Below, one piece after another: positions 28,275-36,621 of a stretch of 46,323 nt of DNA. Location: contig DYFL01000015.1 in the NCBI GenBank assembly GCA_020725195.1, positions 1-46,323 on the forward strand. The letters are read 5' to 3'. Each line of letters starts with the position of its first letter. Positions within the stretch are counted from its first letter, which is position 1. Below the pieces are notes generated by a model. That model searched no databases. It was not told where the DNA came from and saw only the letters and a program-made list of their open reading frames with translations. A program made the translations under genes and the position numbers. Source of the DNA: Hydrogenophilus sp. GTDB lineage: Bacteria; Pseudomonadota; Gammaproteobacteria; Burkholderiales; Thiobacillaceae.

Positions 28275-28408
28275 AGCCCCGTCCCTCTCTCCCGCAAGCG
28301 GGAGAGAGCTAGGAGAGAGGGGGGGTTAAAGCAGCCCAGCCTCGTCCCCCTCTCCTTTATGCCCTTCAGGGCGCTCAGGGAGAGGGCAGGGGTGAGGGGG
28401 GGACCCCA
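28275..28408. repeat. Double palindromic repeat between soxY and soxZ
   Basis: Two related units in tandem: CAGCCCAGCCCCGTCCCTCT with CTCTCTCCCGC-AA-GCGGGAGAGAG, and CAGCCCAGCCTCGTCCCCCT with TTTATGCCCTTCAGGGCGCT ending GAGAGGGCAGGGGTGAGGGG. The second unit matches the ybeY insertion in the opposite orientation or order of modules. Confidence 0.85.
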
Positions 28409-28443
28409 ACTGCTGATTTGAACAGGCTTTAGGAGAAGACGAC

Positions 28444-28752
28444 ATGGCAATGAAGATTCGAGCCACGATGGTGGGCGATTCGGCGGACGTGAAGGTGCTG
28501 ATGAACCACCCGATGGAGACCGGCACGCGCAAGGACGCGAAGACGGGGCAGACGGTCCCGGCGCACTACATCTCGCGGATCGTCGCGACGGTGGGCGGCA
28601 AGACCGTGCTGGAGGCGGACACGGGTCCGGCCATCTCCAAGAACCCCTACCTCGCGTTCAAGGTGAAGGGCGCCAAGTCCGGCGACAAGGTCACCGTCGC
28701 CTGGGAGGACAACAAGGGCGAGAAGGAGTCCGCCGAGGCCACCGTCGGCTGA
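28444..28752 (+). CDS. soxZ: Thiosulfate-oxidation carrier protein SoxZ
   Basis: A 102-residue beta-sandwich partner of SoxY, MAMKIRATMVGDSADVKVLM, with MNHPMETGTRKDAKTGQTVP and NPYLAFKVKGAKSGD typical of the family. No signal peptide: it is exported with SoxY by the Tat system. AGGAG lies upstream of the ATG. Confidence 0.95.
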   Translation: MAMKIRATMVGDSADVKVLMNHPMETGTRKDAKTGQTVPAHYISRIVATVGGKTVLEADTGPAISKNPYLAFKVKGAKSGDKVTVAWEDNKGEKESAEATVG

Positions 28753-28768
28753 ACGCGCCCCGCGCAGC

Positions 28769-28796
28769 AAAAAGGCCGGCACTGCCGGCCTTTTTT
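28769..28796. terminator. Bidirectional terminator between soxZ and phoU
   Basis: AAAAAGGCCGGC-act-GCCGGCCTTTTTT: a 7-bp GC stem with A and T runs, between convergent genes. Confidence 0.92.
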
Positions 28797-28823
28797 CATT
28801 TCATGGCGGCCAGGCCTCGCGGC

Positions 28824-29522
28824 TCAGGCCTCCTTCTCCAGTTCCTCGATGGTGGTGTGGCGCACGTCCTTGCCCTTGACCATGTAGACCACGTACTCGG
28901 ACATGTTCTTGGCGTGGTCGCCGATGCGCTCCAGGGCCTTCACGATGAACAGCAGGTCGATCACCGTGGAGATGGTGCGCGGGTCCTCCATCATGAAGGT
29001 GATGAGGTGGCGGGTGATGAGGTGGAATTCCTCGTCCACCTCGATGTCCGCCCGCGCGAGCTGGGCCGCGGCCGAGGTGTCCAGGCGCGCGAAGGCGTCC
29101 AGGGCCATGCGCAGGTTCTTCAGCACCATGCCGGCCATGTGCCGGATCTCGCTGAAGCGCGGCGAGAGGATGCGGTCGCTCTCGTGGACCTGCTTGGCCA
29201 TGCGCGCGATCTTGGCCGCCTCGTCGCCGATGCGCTCCAGGTCGGTCACCGTCTTGATGATGGTGAGGATCAGGCGCAGGTCGCCCGCGGCCGGCTGGCG
29301 CAGCGCCAGGATGTGGGTGCAGTCCTCGTCGGTGGCCACCTCCAGGCCGTTGACCCTGAGGTCCTGTTCGACGACCTGGGCGGCGAGCCTCATGTTGCCT
29401 GAGACCAGCGCCTCCAGGGCGTTGTTGATCTGCTCCTCGACCAGGCCGCCCATCTCCAGCACGCGGGCGCGCACGGCCTCGAGCTCGGCGTCGAACTGTT
29501 TATAGGTATGTTCCGTCGGCAT
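28824..29522 (-). CDS. phoU: Phosphate-signalling regulator PhoU
   Basis: A 232-residue all-helical protein made of two PhoU repeats; each has the metal motif seen as TDLERIGDEAAKIA and KALERIGDHAKNMSEY. PhoU links the Pst transporter to PhoR/PhoB and prevents pho activation when phosphate is ample. The ATG at 29522 is chosen because GAGGAG is 6-7 bases upstream; a GTG five codons earlier overlaps that site. pst genes are not in the window. Confidence 0.95.
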   Translation of the reverse strand: MPTEHTYKQFDAELEAVRARVLEMGGLVEEQINNALEALVSGNMRLAAQVVEQDLRVNGLEVATDEDCTHILALRQPAAGDLRLILTIIKTVTDLERIGDEAAKIARMAKQVHESDRILSPRFSEIRHMAGMVLKNLRMALDAFARLDTSAAAQLARADIEVDEEFHLITRHLITFMMEDPRTISTVIDLLFIVKALERIGDHAKNMSEYVVYMVKGKDVRHTTIEELEKEA

Positions 29523-29599
29523 CTGATTTCTCCTCACTCGGGCGATCGGCCCTGCCCGATCACGACTGGCGCCTGAATGGCTGCCGTCGGGCGGAGTCC

Positions 29600-29644
29600 A
29601 TTATAGGCAGGCTCGTCTGCGAGTTTATGACATCTCGCTGACAA
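29600..29644 (-). promoter_or_regulatory. Possible phoU promoter with Pho-box-like repeat
   Basis: TATAAT at 29605-29600 on the minus strand. Upstream, TTGTCAG-CGAG-ATGTCAT (29644-29627) has the 11-base Pho period, but it is coding sequence of the neighbouring gene and ends 21 bases before the -10 rather than 10. A third, poor half-site would restore the spacing. Confidence 0.35.
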
Positions 29645-30059
29645 AGGGCACTTCGAGCCTGCGGCCGTCCACCTCCAGGGTCATGCGCCAGTCGCGCCGG
29701 CCCGAGACGCACACAGGCAGGGTGATGCGCGCGCGGAAGACGTCCTGCGCGTCGGGCCGCAGGGTGTAGAGGTTGAAGCCCATGTCCATGCCCTCCATGA
29801 CGAAGCGCGCCTGGACCCGGTCGGCCCCCTCGGCGCGCACCCAGACCTCGAAGGGCTGGAGCACCCGCGGCTGGCCGACGAAGCCCACCGCCACCGGGCG
29901 CCCGTCGAGCGTCGCGCTGCAGCCCGCCTGCAGGTCCGCGCAGGCAAGCGTCTGCGCCGGCGCCTCGTCGCGCGGCCCCCAGTAGGCCACGACGGCGGCG
30001 ATGGCCCCGATGGCGAGGAGGGGGGCGAGCCAGACGAGGCGGCGGGTCTCCAGGCTCAT
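29625..30059 (-). CDS. Membrane-anchored periplasmic protein of unknown function
   Basis: A 144-residue protein with one N-terminal membrane segment (LVWLAPLLAIGAIAAVVAYW) and a periplasmic beta-rich domain with three cysteines (ACADLQAGCSATL and LPVCVSGRR). FVMEGMDMGFN is rich in methionine and is reminiscent of copper-protein surroundings or FixH/CcoH-like folds, but I do not recognise it firmly. The ATG overlaps the stop of the Nudix-ThiE gene (ATGA), so it belongs to the argJ operon. Confidence 0.75.
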   Translation of the reverse strand: MSLETRRLVWLAPLLAIGAIAAVVAYWGPRDEAPAQTLACADLQAGCSATLDGRPVAVGFVGQPRVLQPFEVWVRAEGADRVQARFVMEGMDMGFNLYTLRPDAQDVFRARITLPVCVSGRRDWRMTLEVDGRRLEVPFVSEMS

Positions 30060-31063
30060 CTCCACGCCTGGCTCTTCAGGGCCACGCCGTGGGCATGGTG
30101 GCGGCGCGCCGCGGCGAGGTCGGCCTCATTGAGCCCGCCCAGGGCGTAGACGGGGAGGGGGCAGCCCCGGGCCAGGGCCTCGAAGACCGGCCAGCCCAGG
30201 GTCGGCGCCCCGGGGTGGGAGGCCGTGGGCAGCACCGGCGAGAGCAGGGCGAGGTCCGCACCCAGGGCCGCCGCGCGCGCGAGCTCCCCGGCATCGTGGC
30301 AGGAGGCCCCGACCCAGGGCGCATCGGGCCGCGCCGTGAGGCCGGCGAGCTGCGCCGAGTTGAGGTGCACCCCGGCGCCGAGCCGGCGCGCGAGCTCCAG
30401 ATCCGAATTGATGAGCAGCTTGGCGCCCGCGCGCCGGCAGAGCCCGGCCGCGTGGCCGGCGAGGGCCTCCAGGGCCCGCTCGGGCAGGCCCTTCTCCCTG
30501 AGCTGCACCAGCCTGAGGCCTGCGGCCAGGCGCTCCTCCAGGCGCCTGAGGAAGACATCCACCCCCAGGGCCTCGGCATCGGAGATGGCATAGACGAGGG
30601 GCAGGGCGAGCCCCCGCAGGATCGGCCCGTTGGCGGGCAGGATGGGGTCGAGCTCGGGTGCGGAGGCATGGGTCCAGGCGAGCGCCTGGCCCTCGTGCGG
30701 GTGCGGCTCGCCCTCCCAGCCGGTGACGCGGAAGAAGTTGAGGCGCACGTGGGCGTGGGGATAGACGTGGCTGCGCACGAGCCAGGGCCAGGCCTCGGTG
30801 ACCCTGAGGCCGAGCTCCTCCTCGAGCTCGCGCACCAGGGCGTCGTGCGCGGTCTCGCCCGCCTCCACCTTGCCGCCCGGGAACTCCCACCAGCCGGCAT
30901 AGGCCTTGCCCTCGGGCCGGCGCGCCATGAGGAAGCTGCCGTCGGGCCGCTCGATCACGGCGGCGGCGACCTCGGTGAGCTCGGGCTCCCGGTGCGCAAG
31001 GCGCCCGTTCGCCCCCTCCCCCGCAAGCGGCGGAGGGTTGGGGAGGGGACGGCTTTCGGTCAT
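30056..31063 (-). CDS. Nudix hydrolase (MutT-like) fused to a ThiE-like domain
   Basis: A 335-residue two-domain protein. Residues about 30-155 are a Nudix domain with the box GGKVEAGETAHDALVRELEEELGL; related MutT proteins hydrolyse 8-oxo-dGTP. Residues about 160-335 resemble thiamine phosphate synthase (LRLVQLREKGLP, LLINSDLELARRLGAGVHLN, PVYALGGLNEADL). This fusion is known in proteobacteria; the role of the ThiE-like part is unproven. The first 20 codons (MTESRPLPNPPPLAGEGANG) are palindromic-repeat sequence, so the original start was probably nearer LTEVAAAVIERPDGS. The ATG overlaps the upstream remnant ORF as ATGA. Confidence 0.92.
   Translation of the reverse strand: MTESRPLPNPPPLAGEGANGRLAHREPELTEVAAAVIERPDGSFLMARRPEGKAYAGWWEFPGGKVEAGETAHDALVRELEEELGLRVTEAWPWLVRSHVYPHAHVRLNFFRVTGWEGEPHPHEGQALAWTHASAPELDPILPANGPILRGLALPLVYAISDAEALGVDVFLRRLEERLAAGLRLVQLREKGLPERALEALAGHAAGLCRRAGAKLLINSDLELARRLGAGVHLNSAQLAGLTARPDAPWVGASCHDAGELARAAALGADLALLSPVLPTASHPGAPTLGWPVFEALARGCPLPVYALGGLNEADLAAARRHHAHGVALKSQAWR
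31008..31052. repeat. Palindromic repeat at the 5' end of the Nudix-ThiE gene
   Basis: CCCCCTCCCCCGCAAGCGG and GGAGGGTTGGGGAGGGG; it encodes PLPNPPPLAGEGA in the current reading frame. Confidence 0.7.
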
Positions 31064-31206
31064 CGCCTGAGGCCCTGCCGGGCATGGCGGGGCAGCAGGG
31101 CCTTCACCAGGGAGGACTTGCCGCAGCCGCCGCTGCCGGCGAGCGGGGCGTCGTGGGCGGGCAGGCCTTCGGCCCGCGCCGGGAAGGCGTCGAGGCGCTC
31201 GCTCAC
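31060..31206 (-). pseudogene. Truncated DUF815 ATPase remnant
   Basis: A 48-codon ORF from GTG (31206, overlapping the argJ stop as GTGA) to TGA (overlapping the next ATG). AGSGGCGKSSLVKALLPRHARQGLRR matches the P-loop region of DUF815 AAA+ ATPases (usual form TGARGTGKSSLVKALL...GLRL). Intact DUF815 genes of about 280 residues often lie between argJ and mutT in betaproteobacteria. Both flanks of the domain are missing here, so the gene has been reduced by internal deletions while keeping its coupling overlaps. Confidence 0.65.
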
Positions 31207-32432
31207 GTGCGGTACTCGGCGTTGATCTTGACGTAGTCGTAGGAGAAGTCGCAGGTCCACACCGTGGCGGCGGCGGGCCCGCGTCCGAGGGCGATGCGCA
31301 CCCGGATCTCCGGTGCGGCCATCACCCGGCGGCCGTCCTCCTCGCGGTAGCTCGCGGCGCGGCCGCCGTGCTCGGCGACCAGCACGTCGCCCAGCCAGAG
31401 GCGCACGCGGTCGACGTCCAGGTCGTCCACGCCCGCATAGCCCACGGCGGCGAGGATGCGGCCGAGGTTGGGGTCGGAGGCGAAGAAGGCGGTCTTCACC
31501 AGGGGCGAGCGCGCCACCGCATAGGCGATCTGCTTGCACTCGGCCTCGTCTCGGCCGCCCTCCACGGCGACCTCCATGAACTTGGTCGCACCTTCCCCAT
31601 CGCGCACGATGGCCTGGGCGAGCTCGACCATCACCGCGGCCACCGCATCGCGCAGCGGCACGAAGCGCGGGTCGCCGTCGTCCATCAGCACCGGCGCTTC
31701 CGTAACTCCGGTGGCGATGAGGATGCAGGAATCGTTGGTCGAGGTATCGCCGTCGACGGTGATGCAGTTGAACGACTGGTTCACCGCATGGCGCAATATG
31801 GCCTCCAGCGCCTCGCAGGACACCGGCGCGTCGGTGGCCACATAGGAGAGCATGGTCGCCATGTTGGGGTGGATCATGCCCGAGCCCTTGGCGATGCCGG
31901 TGACGACGAACCCCGCCTCGCCCAGCCTGACACGGCGCGAGGCGGCCTTGGGCACGATGTCCGTGGTCATGATGGCCTCGGCGGCACTCGCCCAGTTGTC
32001 CGGCTTCAGATCGGCCACTGCATTCGGGAGCGCGGCGACGATCTTGTCCACCGGCAGGGGCTCCAGGATCACGCCGGTGGAGAAGGGCAGCACCTGCTCG
32101 GGCTCGAGGCCCAGCTCGCGCGCGGCGGCGGCGCAGGTCGCACGCGCCCGCTCGAGCCCCTCCCCGCCGGTGCCGGCGTTGGCGTTGCCGGTGTTCACCA
32201 CCAGGGCGCGGATGCCCGAATCAGCGTGCAGGTGCGCCTTGCACACCGTCACCGGCGCGGCGCAGAAGCGGTTCTGGGTGAACACCCCCACCACCTCGGC
32301 GTCGTGCGCGAGGCGCATGACCAGGAGGTCCCTGCGGCCGGGCTTCTTGATGCCGGCGGCGGCGATGCCCAGCTCGACGCCGGGCACGGGCAGGAGGGTG
32401 GCGGGGTCGGGCGGGGTGAGATTGACCGGCAT
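31203..32432 (-). CDS. argJ: Bifunctional glutamate N-acetyltransferase/N-acetylglutamate synthase ArgJ
   Basis: A 409-residue Ntn-fold enzyme for arginine biosynthesis; it moves the acetyl group from N-acetylornithine to glutamate. It self-cleaves before the threonine in [20 protein letters not shown]. Other signatures are [31 protein letters not shown] and the C-terminal [10 protein letters not shown]. It leads the operon with the remnant ATPase, Nudix-ThiE and the unknown membrane protein. Confidence 0.97.
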   Translation of the reverse strand: MPVNLTPPDPATLLPVPGVELGIAAAGIKKPGRRDLLVMRLAHDAEVVGVFTQNRFCAAPVTVCKAHLHADSGIRALVVNTGNANAGTGGEGLERARATCAAAARELGLEPEQVLPFSTGVILEPLPVDKIVAALPNAVADLKPDNWASAAEAIMTTDIVPKAASRRVRLGEAGFVVTGIAKGSGMIHPNMATMLSYVATDAPVSCEALEAILRHAVNQSFNCITVDGDTSTNDSCILIATGVTEAPVLMDDGDPRFVPLRDAVAAVMVELAQAIVRDGEGATKFMEVAVEGGRDEAECKQIAYAVARSPLVKTAFFASDPNLGRILAAVGYAGVDDLDVDRVRLWLGDVLVAEHGGRAASYREEDGRRVMAAPEIRVRIALGRGPAAATVWTCDFSYDYVKINAEYRT

Positions 32433-32467
32433 GGAGTTTCCTGGGGTATGGGCGATGCGGGATTTTA

Positions 32468-32493
32468 CCCCTCTCCCACAAGGGGAGAGGGGG
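32468..32493. repeat. Short palindromic repeat upstream of argJ
   Basis: CCCCTCTCCC-ACAAG-GGGAGAGGGG, the minimal core of the repeat family, in the 82-base gap between the helicase gene and argJ. Confidence 0.75.
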
Positions 32494-32514
32494 CGCCTTC
32501 ATTTGCCACCCCCT

Positions 32515-35500
32515 TCAAGGAACCTGCCAGAGCTGCCCGTCCATGAACAGCAGGGCCGCGCGCACCGCCTTGCCGGGATAGAGCGCCGAGACCGCCTGCC
32601 GGTAGTCCGCCATCTGGGCGAGATGCGGCTCGGCCCGCCTGGCGAGATCCGGCTCGTCCAGCCCGCCGGTCTTGTAGTCCAGCACCCAGACCTCGTCCGC
32701 GAACTCCACCAGACGGTCGATGCGGCGCAGCCCGCCGGCGGCGTCGAGGTACTCCAGCTCGTTGCGGGCGCGCGCGTAGTCGGCCGGGTCGAAGAAGCGG
32801 GCGAGCTCGGGCCGCGCGAGCAGGCGCCGGGCCGCCTCGGCGGCGGATTCGTGCAGGGTGGGCGCAGCCGCCCGCTCGGCGGCGGGAATGGACTGGCCCT
32901 GGCTCAGCACTTCCAGATAGCGGTGCACGAGGGTGCCGAACTCCGCCTCGGGACCGGCCTGGGCGCGGCGTTTTCCGACGGGCGCCACGCTCGGCAGGCG
33001 CTTTGGCACCGGGGCGGCGGCCTCGGGCGTGCCGGCGGCCTCGGCCCAGACCATCTCCGGCAGGCCTGCCATGCCGGCCTCCTCCAGGGCCGCCGTCGCC
33101 TCGGCCAGCCAGCCCTTGCCGGTATCCAGGCCGGTGATGAACAGGGCCTGCTCGGCCCGGGTCATGGCGACGTAGAGCAGGTTGAGCCGCTCCCGCTCCG
33201 CGGCCTGGCGCTCCTGCTCGATGAGGGCGTCGCGGCTGCGCCCGCGCCAGCCCCGGGCGCCGTAGAGCGAGAAGTGGCGGGGACGGCGCTCGCCCGCGGG
33301 CCAGTCCACCAGGGCGCCGTAGTGGTCCTCAATGCCGCCCGCCTCGTCCGCCTTGATGAGGAAGACCACCGGCGCCTCCAGCCCCTTGGCCGCGTGGACG
33401 GTGAGCATGCGCACGGCGTCGCCGAAGTCGCCCGGCGCCTCGTCGGGGGCGTCCGAACCGGCCTTGTCGCGCAGCGCCTTGAGCTCGTCCAGCAGCCGCG
33501 GCAGGCTGGGGAAGCGGCCGCCGCCCAGCTCCAGGGTGAGTGCGAGGAAGGCGCGCAGGTTGGCCTGCACCCCCGGCCGCAGCCGCTCCGGCACCACGGC
33601 CAGGTAGCGGGCCTCCGCCTCGGCCTCGAAGTAGATGCGGTCCAGGAGGTCGTGGGCGGGCAGCCGCCCGGCCTCCTCCAGCCAGCCGGCGAGCAGCCGA
33701 TGCGCCCGCGCCACGCGCTCCGGCGCCGAGGGCTCGGCGGCCCAGGCTGCCAGGCGTTCTATCCAGGGCCCCTCGCCCTGTTTCGCCAGCCTCTGCAGGT
33801 CCGCGTCCGTGAGGGCGAAGACCGGGCATTTGAGCGCCTGGGCGAGCCTCAAGTCGGCGAAGGGCGTGGTGAGGAATTCCAGCAGGGCCAGGAGGTCGGC
33901 GGCCTCCAGGGTGTTGAGCAGCTCGCCCCTGCGGTTGCCCACGAAGGGGATGCCCTGCGCCTTGAATGCCGCCTCGAAGACCTCGAGCCCCGAGCGCGTG
34001 GCGGAGAGCACCAGGATGTCGCAATGGCGTGCCGGCCGCCCTTCCGGCCCCACGCGCAGACGGCCGACGATGGCCTGGATGCGCTCGGCGACCCGCCGCG
34101 CCTCCTCGGCGCGCTTCTCCGGCTCCTGGGGGGCGGGGGTGGTGAGGGGGTCGCGGAAGGCGCCCTCCGACCCGCCCCCCCTCACCCCTGCCCTCTCCCC
34201 TGAGGGGAGAGGGGGGGAGCCGGCCCCTGAGGGGAGAGGGGGGGAGCCAGCCCCCTCTCCCCCGCTTGCGGGGGAGAGGGCAGGGGTGAGGGGGGGCGGT
34301 GCGGCGATCGCCTCGCACCAGCCGGGCAGCCCCGCCTGGTGCGCCGCGTGCGCGGCAAAGCCCGGATAGTCCTCGCGGTTCGCGAAGAGCGCGTTCACCC
34401 AGGCCACCACCCGGGGCGCGCAGCGGCGGGTCTCGTTCTGGGGGAAGTGGCGGGCGCCGTAGTGCGCCGCAAGGAAGGCCAGCGCCTCGCCCAGCACCCG
34501 CGGCTCGGCCCGGCGGAAGCGGTAGATGGACTGCTTGGGGTCGCCGACGACGAACACGGTGGGCCGCTCGGGGTCGGCGCCGTAGCTCGCGAGCCACTCG
34601 GTGAGGATGCGCCACTGCAAGGGGTTGGCGTCCTGGAACTCGTCGAGCAGCAGGTGCTTGTAGCGGGCGTCCAGCTTCATCTGGATGGCGGCGGACACCT
34701 CCGCGTCGCCGAGCAGCCGGCAGGCCTCCCACTCCGCATCGGTGAAGTCCAGGAGGTCGCGCTCGGCCTTGAGCCGCTGGTAGTGCGAAAGGCAGGCCAG
34801 GCCGGCGGTCAGCCCCCAGCGGTTGAGCCTGAGTGCCGCCTGCTCGTCGAGCCGGGCCTGGGCCTCGATCACCCGCTCGCAGAGCCGGGCGTGCAGCTCC
34901 AGGAAGCGGGCCGCGCCCGCGGGGGTGAGGCGCCGGTCCAATTCCTTCGAGGCCTTCCAGGCGCGCGGCTCGCCCTTCTGGGTGAGGAGGGCCGCCTTGA
35001 TCAGCTCGAAGCCGGTCTGGACGCTCGCCCCCTCTCCCAGGAGGGGAGAGGGTGTCTGCAAGGCCAGGGCCTCCGCGAGGACCGCCGCCCGCTCCGCCGC
35101 CTCCTTCACCCCGGTCCCGTGGCGCGCCAGCAGGGCCTGGTACTCCGCGAGCCCGTCCATGAAAGCGGCCCCGGCGAACAGGGGCCCGAGAACGTCCGCA
35201 TCCTCGTCCACCCCGGCCGCCGCCGCCAGCCCGGCGAGGGCCTCGGCCAGGGGATCGGCACGACCCTCGGCCCAGGCCCACCATTCCGCCCGCTTGTGCA
35301 CGAAATTCGTCAGCAGGCCCTGCACGCTCGGCAGGGGAAGTTCCGCGAGCAGGGCGCGGAAGGCCTGTTCCTCGGGACTGCCGGCCTTGTCGCGCAGGGA
35401 TTCCGTGTAGCCCAGCCAGGCCTCGTCCAGGAGCAGCACCGTGCTCTCGGCGAGGTTCGCGGGCGGCCGGTGGGAGAGGGGGGCGTGGGCCAGGAGCTTC

Positions 35501-35877
35501 AGGAACCAGCCGTGGAAGGTGGTGATCTCCGGCCCCGGGCGGGCGTTCATCACCGCCTCGAACAGCCCGCGCGCCCGGGGCAGCAGCGCCGCGGCCTCCT
35601 TCCCGTCGAGGCCGCGCTGGACCAGGAATTCCGTCACCTCGGCGTCGTCCGCGATGGCCAGCAGTTCCAGCCACTCGTAGAGCCGCTGGCGCATCTCGCC
35701 CGCCGCCTTGCGCGTGAAGGTGATGGCCAGCAGCTCGGAAGGCTGCGCCCCGGCCAGCAGCAGCCGCAGCATGCGCGAGACCAGCAGCCAGGTCTTGCCG
35801 CTGCCGGCGCAGGCCTCGACCACGGCGCTGGCTTGGGGGTTCAGGGAAGACAAAGGTGAAACCAGGCTTACGGGCAT
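32515..35877 (-). CDS. AddA/RecB-like UvrD-family helicase-nuclease
   Basis: An 1120-residue double-strand break repair helicase-nuclease. Walker A is ACAGSGKTWLLVSRML near residue 24; ITFTRKAAGEMRQRL, FHGWFLKLLAH, HLLLDEFQDANPLQW, VVGDPKQSIYRFRRA and LTVHAAKGLEAPVVFL are SF1A helicase motifs. The C-terminus has a PD-(D/E)XK nuclease with RRIDRLVEF and VWVLDYKTGG. Two repeat-derived insertions are in frame: about residues 274-284 and 525-578. The N-terminus MPVSLVSPLSS is new; the original start (MPAPQNPLLDALNPQASA) lies 1.1 kb upstream beyond an inserted cassette. An AddB-type partner is not adjacent. Confidence 0.92.
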   Translation of the reverse strand: MPVSLVSPLSSLNPQASAVVEACAGSGKTWLLVSRMLRLLLAGAQPSELLAITFTRKAAGEMRQRLYEWLELLAIADDAEVTEFLVQRGLDGKEAAALLPRARGLFEAVMNARPGPEITTFHGWFLKLLAHAPLSHRPPANLAESTVLLLDEAWLGYTESLRDKAGSPEEQAFRALLAELPLPSVQGLLTNFVHKRAEWWAWAEGRADPLAEALAGLAAAAGVDEDADVLGPLFAGAAFMDGLAEYQALLARHGTGVKEAAERAAVLAEALALQTPSPLLGEGASVQTGFELIKAALLTQKGEPRAWKASKELDRRLTPAGAARFLELHARLCERVIEAQARLDEQAALRLNRWGLTAGLACLSHYQRLKAERDLLDFTDAEWEACRLLGDAEVSAAIQMKLDARYKHLLLDEFQDANPLQWRILTEWLASYGADPERPTVFVVGDPKQSIYRFRRAEPRVLGEALAFLAAHYGARHFPQNETRRCAPRVVAWVNALFANREDYPGFAAHAAHQAGLPGWCEAIAAPPPLTPALSPASGGEGAGSPPLPSGAGSPPLPSGERAGVRGGGSEGAFRDPLTTPAPQEPEKRAEEARRVAERIQAIVGRLRVGPEGRPARHCDILVLSATRSGLEVFEAAFKAQGIPFVGNRRGELLNTLEAADLLALLEFLTTPFADLRLAQALKCPVFALTDADLQRLAKQGEGPWIERLAAWAAEPSAPERVARAHRLLAGWLEEAGRLPAHDLLDRIYFEAEAEARYLAVVPERLRPGVQANLRAFLALTLELGGGRFPSLPRLLDELKALRDKAGSDAPDEAPGDFGDAVRMLTVHAAKGLEAPVVFLIKADEAGGIEDHYGALVDWPAGERRPRHFSLYGARGWRGRSRDALIEQERQAAERERLNLLYVAMTRAEQALFITGLDTGKGWLAEATAALEEAGMAGLPEMVWAEAAGTPEAAAPVPKRLPSVAPVGKRRAQAGPEAEFGTLVHRYLEVLSQGQSIPAAERAAAPTLHESAAEAARRLLARPELARFFDPADYARARNELEYLDAAGGLRRIDRLVEFADEVWVLDYKTGGLDEPDLARRAEPHLAQMADYRQAVSALYPGKAVRAALLFMDGQLWQVP
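34165..34300. repeat. Compound palindromic repeat inside the helicase gene
   Basis: CCCCCCTCACCCCTGCCCTC, then three units of TCCCC/TGAGGGGAGAGGGGGGAGCC, then CCCTCTCCCCCGCTTGCGGG and AGAGGGCAGGGGTGAGGGGG. It codes in frame for a Pro/Ser/Gly-rich stretch of about 50 residues. Confidence 0.88.
35030..35052. repeat. Minimal palindromic repeat inside the helicase gene
   Basis: CCCCTCTCCC-AGG-AGGGGAGAGGG, coding in frame for TPSPLLGEGA. Confidence 0.7.
35786..35844. repeat. Direct repeat, left copy (5' end of helicase gene)
   Basis: Encodes LNPQASAVVEACAGSGKTWL in the functional helicase. 37 bases, from GCGCAGGCCTCGACCACGGC to GGGTTCAG, are identical to 36908-36944, and a weaker match extends to GCAGCCAGGTC. 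Confidence 0.9.
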
Positions 35878-35927
35878 CGGAGACTATGGTGCTTCGCCGA
35901 ATGGTGCCAGGCAGCGCGAGCGTGCGG

Positions 35928-36320
35928 CTATTGGCCGGCTTCCTCGCTCTCCTTGACGATGGGCAGGTGTTTCACACGCAGACTCAGGCCTGTCGTGGTG
36001 ACAAGCGCGCCGCTTTCGATGTGCCTGCCCGCGACGGCGAAAACCTTTTCGATCAGCTCCGCGATTTGCTCGCCCTTGAGCCCTTCCTGACGGATGCGAA
36101 TGGCCGATGGTCGAGCGCTGCCCGAGACGGCGATCAAGGCATGAAAATCGGCGTCCAGTGTAACCACCGCGCGGCCTTCCCCGCGTGCCAGGGCAATGAT
36201 TTCAAGGTCCGTGGCCTGCGACAGCCCGCGTTCTCCGACATGATCGACCTCCCATCCACGCAGGCGCAGGATGGCTGCGGCGGATCGCGGCAGACCCTGA
36301 TCCAGCAGGAGCCGCTTCAT
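35928..36320 (-). CDS. DUF5615 PIN-like protein, probable toxin
   Basis: A 130-residue protein of the DUF5615 group (PIN-like, VapC-related). MKRLLLDQGLPRSAAAILRL, VDHVGERGLSQATDLEIIALA and VVTLDADFHALI give the conserved acidic residues. Probably an RNase toxin held by the DUF433 protein encoded just upstream (ATGA overlap). The helicase gene follows 50 bases later on the same strand. Its lower GC and different codon use from neighbours suggest recent gain. Confidence 0.85.
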   Translation of the reverse strand: MKRLLLDQGLPRSAAAILRLRGWEVDHVGERGLSQATDLEIIALARGEGRAVVTLDADFHALIAVSGSARPSAIRIRQEGLKGEQIAELIEKVFAVAGRHIESGALVTTTGLSLRVKHLPIVKESEEAGQ

Positions 36321-36589
36321 GCGGCTTCGAGCCGGATCACGCTATCGTCGAGATTGGAGGCGGCGAAATCGAGCGCCTGCCGGACATCCTCCGCATCGAG
36401 CTCGGGATATTCCCGGAAAAGGGCCTCCCTATCCGGATACAGCGCAACCGCCTCGACAACGCGCTTGACGGTCAGACGCATGCCCCGGATCGTGGGTTGC
36501 CCATTCATGATGGCGGGATTGACGGTAATGCGGTCAAAGCGGTCCATGGTCATCTCGTAACTGAATTGGGTATCGACCAGAAACCTCAT
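36317..36589 (-). CDS. DUF433 protein, probable antitoxin, with fused remnant N-terminus
   Basis: A 90-residue ORF. From about residue 15, MDRFDRITVNPAIMNGQPTI is the DUF433 start, with a winged-helix-like DNA-binding fold and ELDAEDVRQALDFAA at the end. The first 12 residues, MRFLVDTQFSYE, look like the start of a DUF5615 toxin and not of DUF433. The natural start may be the ATG at 36553 or 36547; neither has a good ribosome site. Confidence 0.8.
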   Translation of the reverse strand: MRFLVDTQFSYEMTMDRFDRITVNPAIMNGQPTIRGMRLTVKRVVEAVALYPDREALFREYPELDAEDVRQALDFAASNLDDSVIRLEAA

Positions 36590-36621
36590 GCGGCCAGACG
36601 ATCCAAGCGCTCCACATGGGT

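Noticed and set aside
28266..28443. CRISPR array
   Set aside because: Only two related units, unequal in length and palindromic, without regular repeats or spacers.
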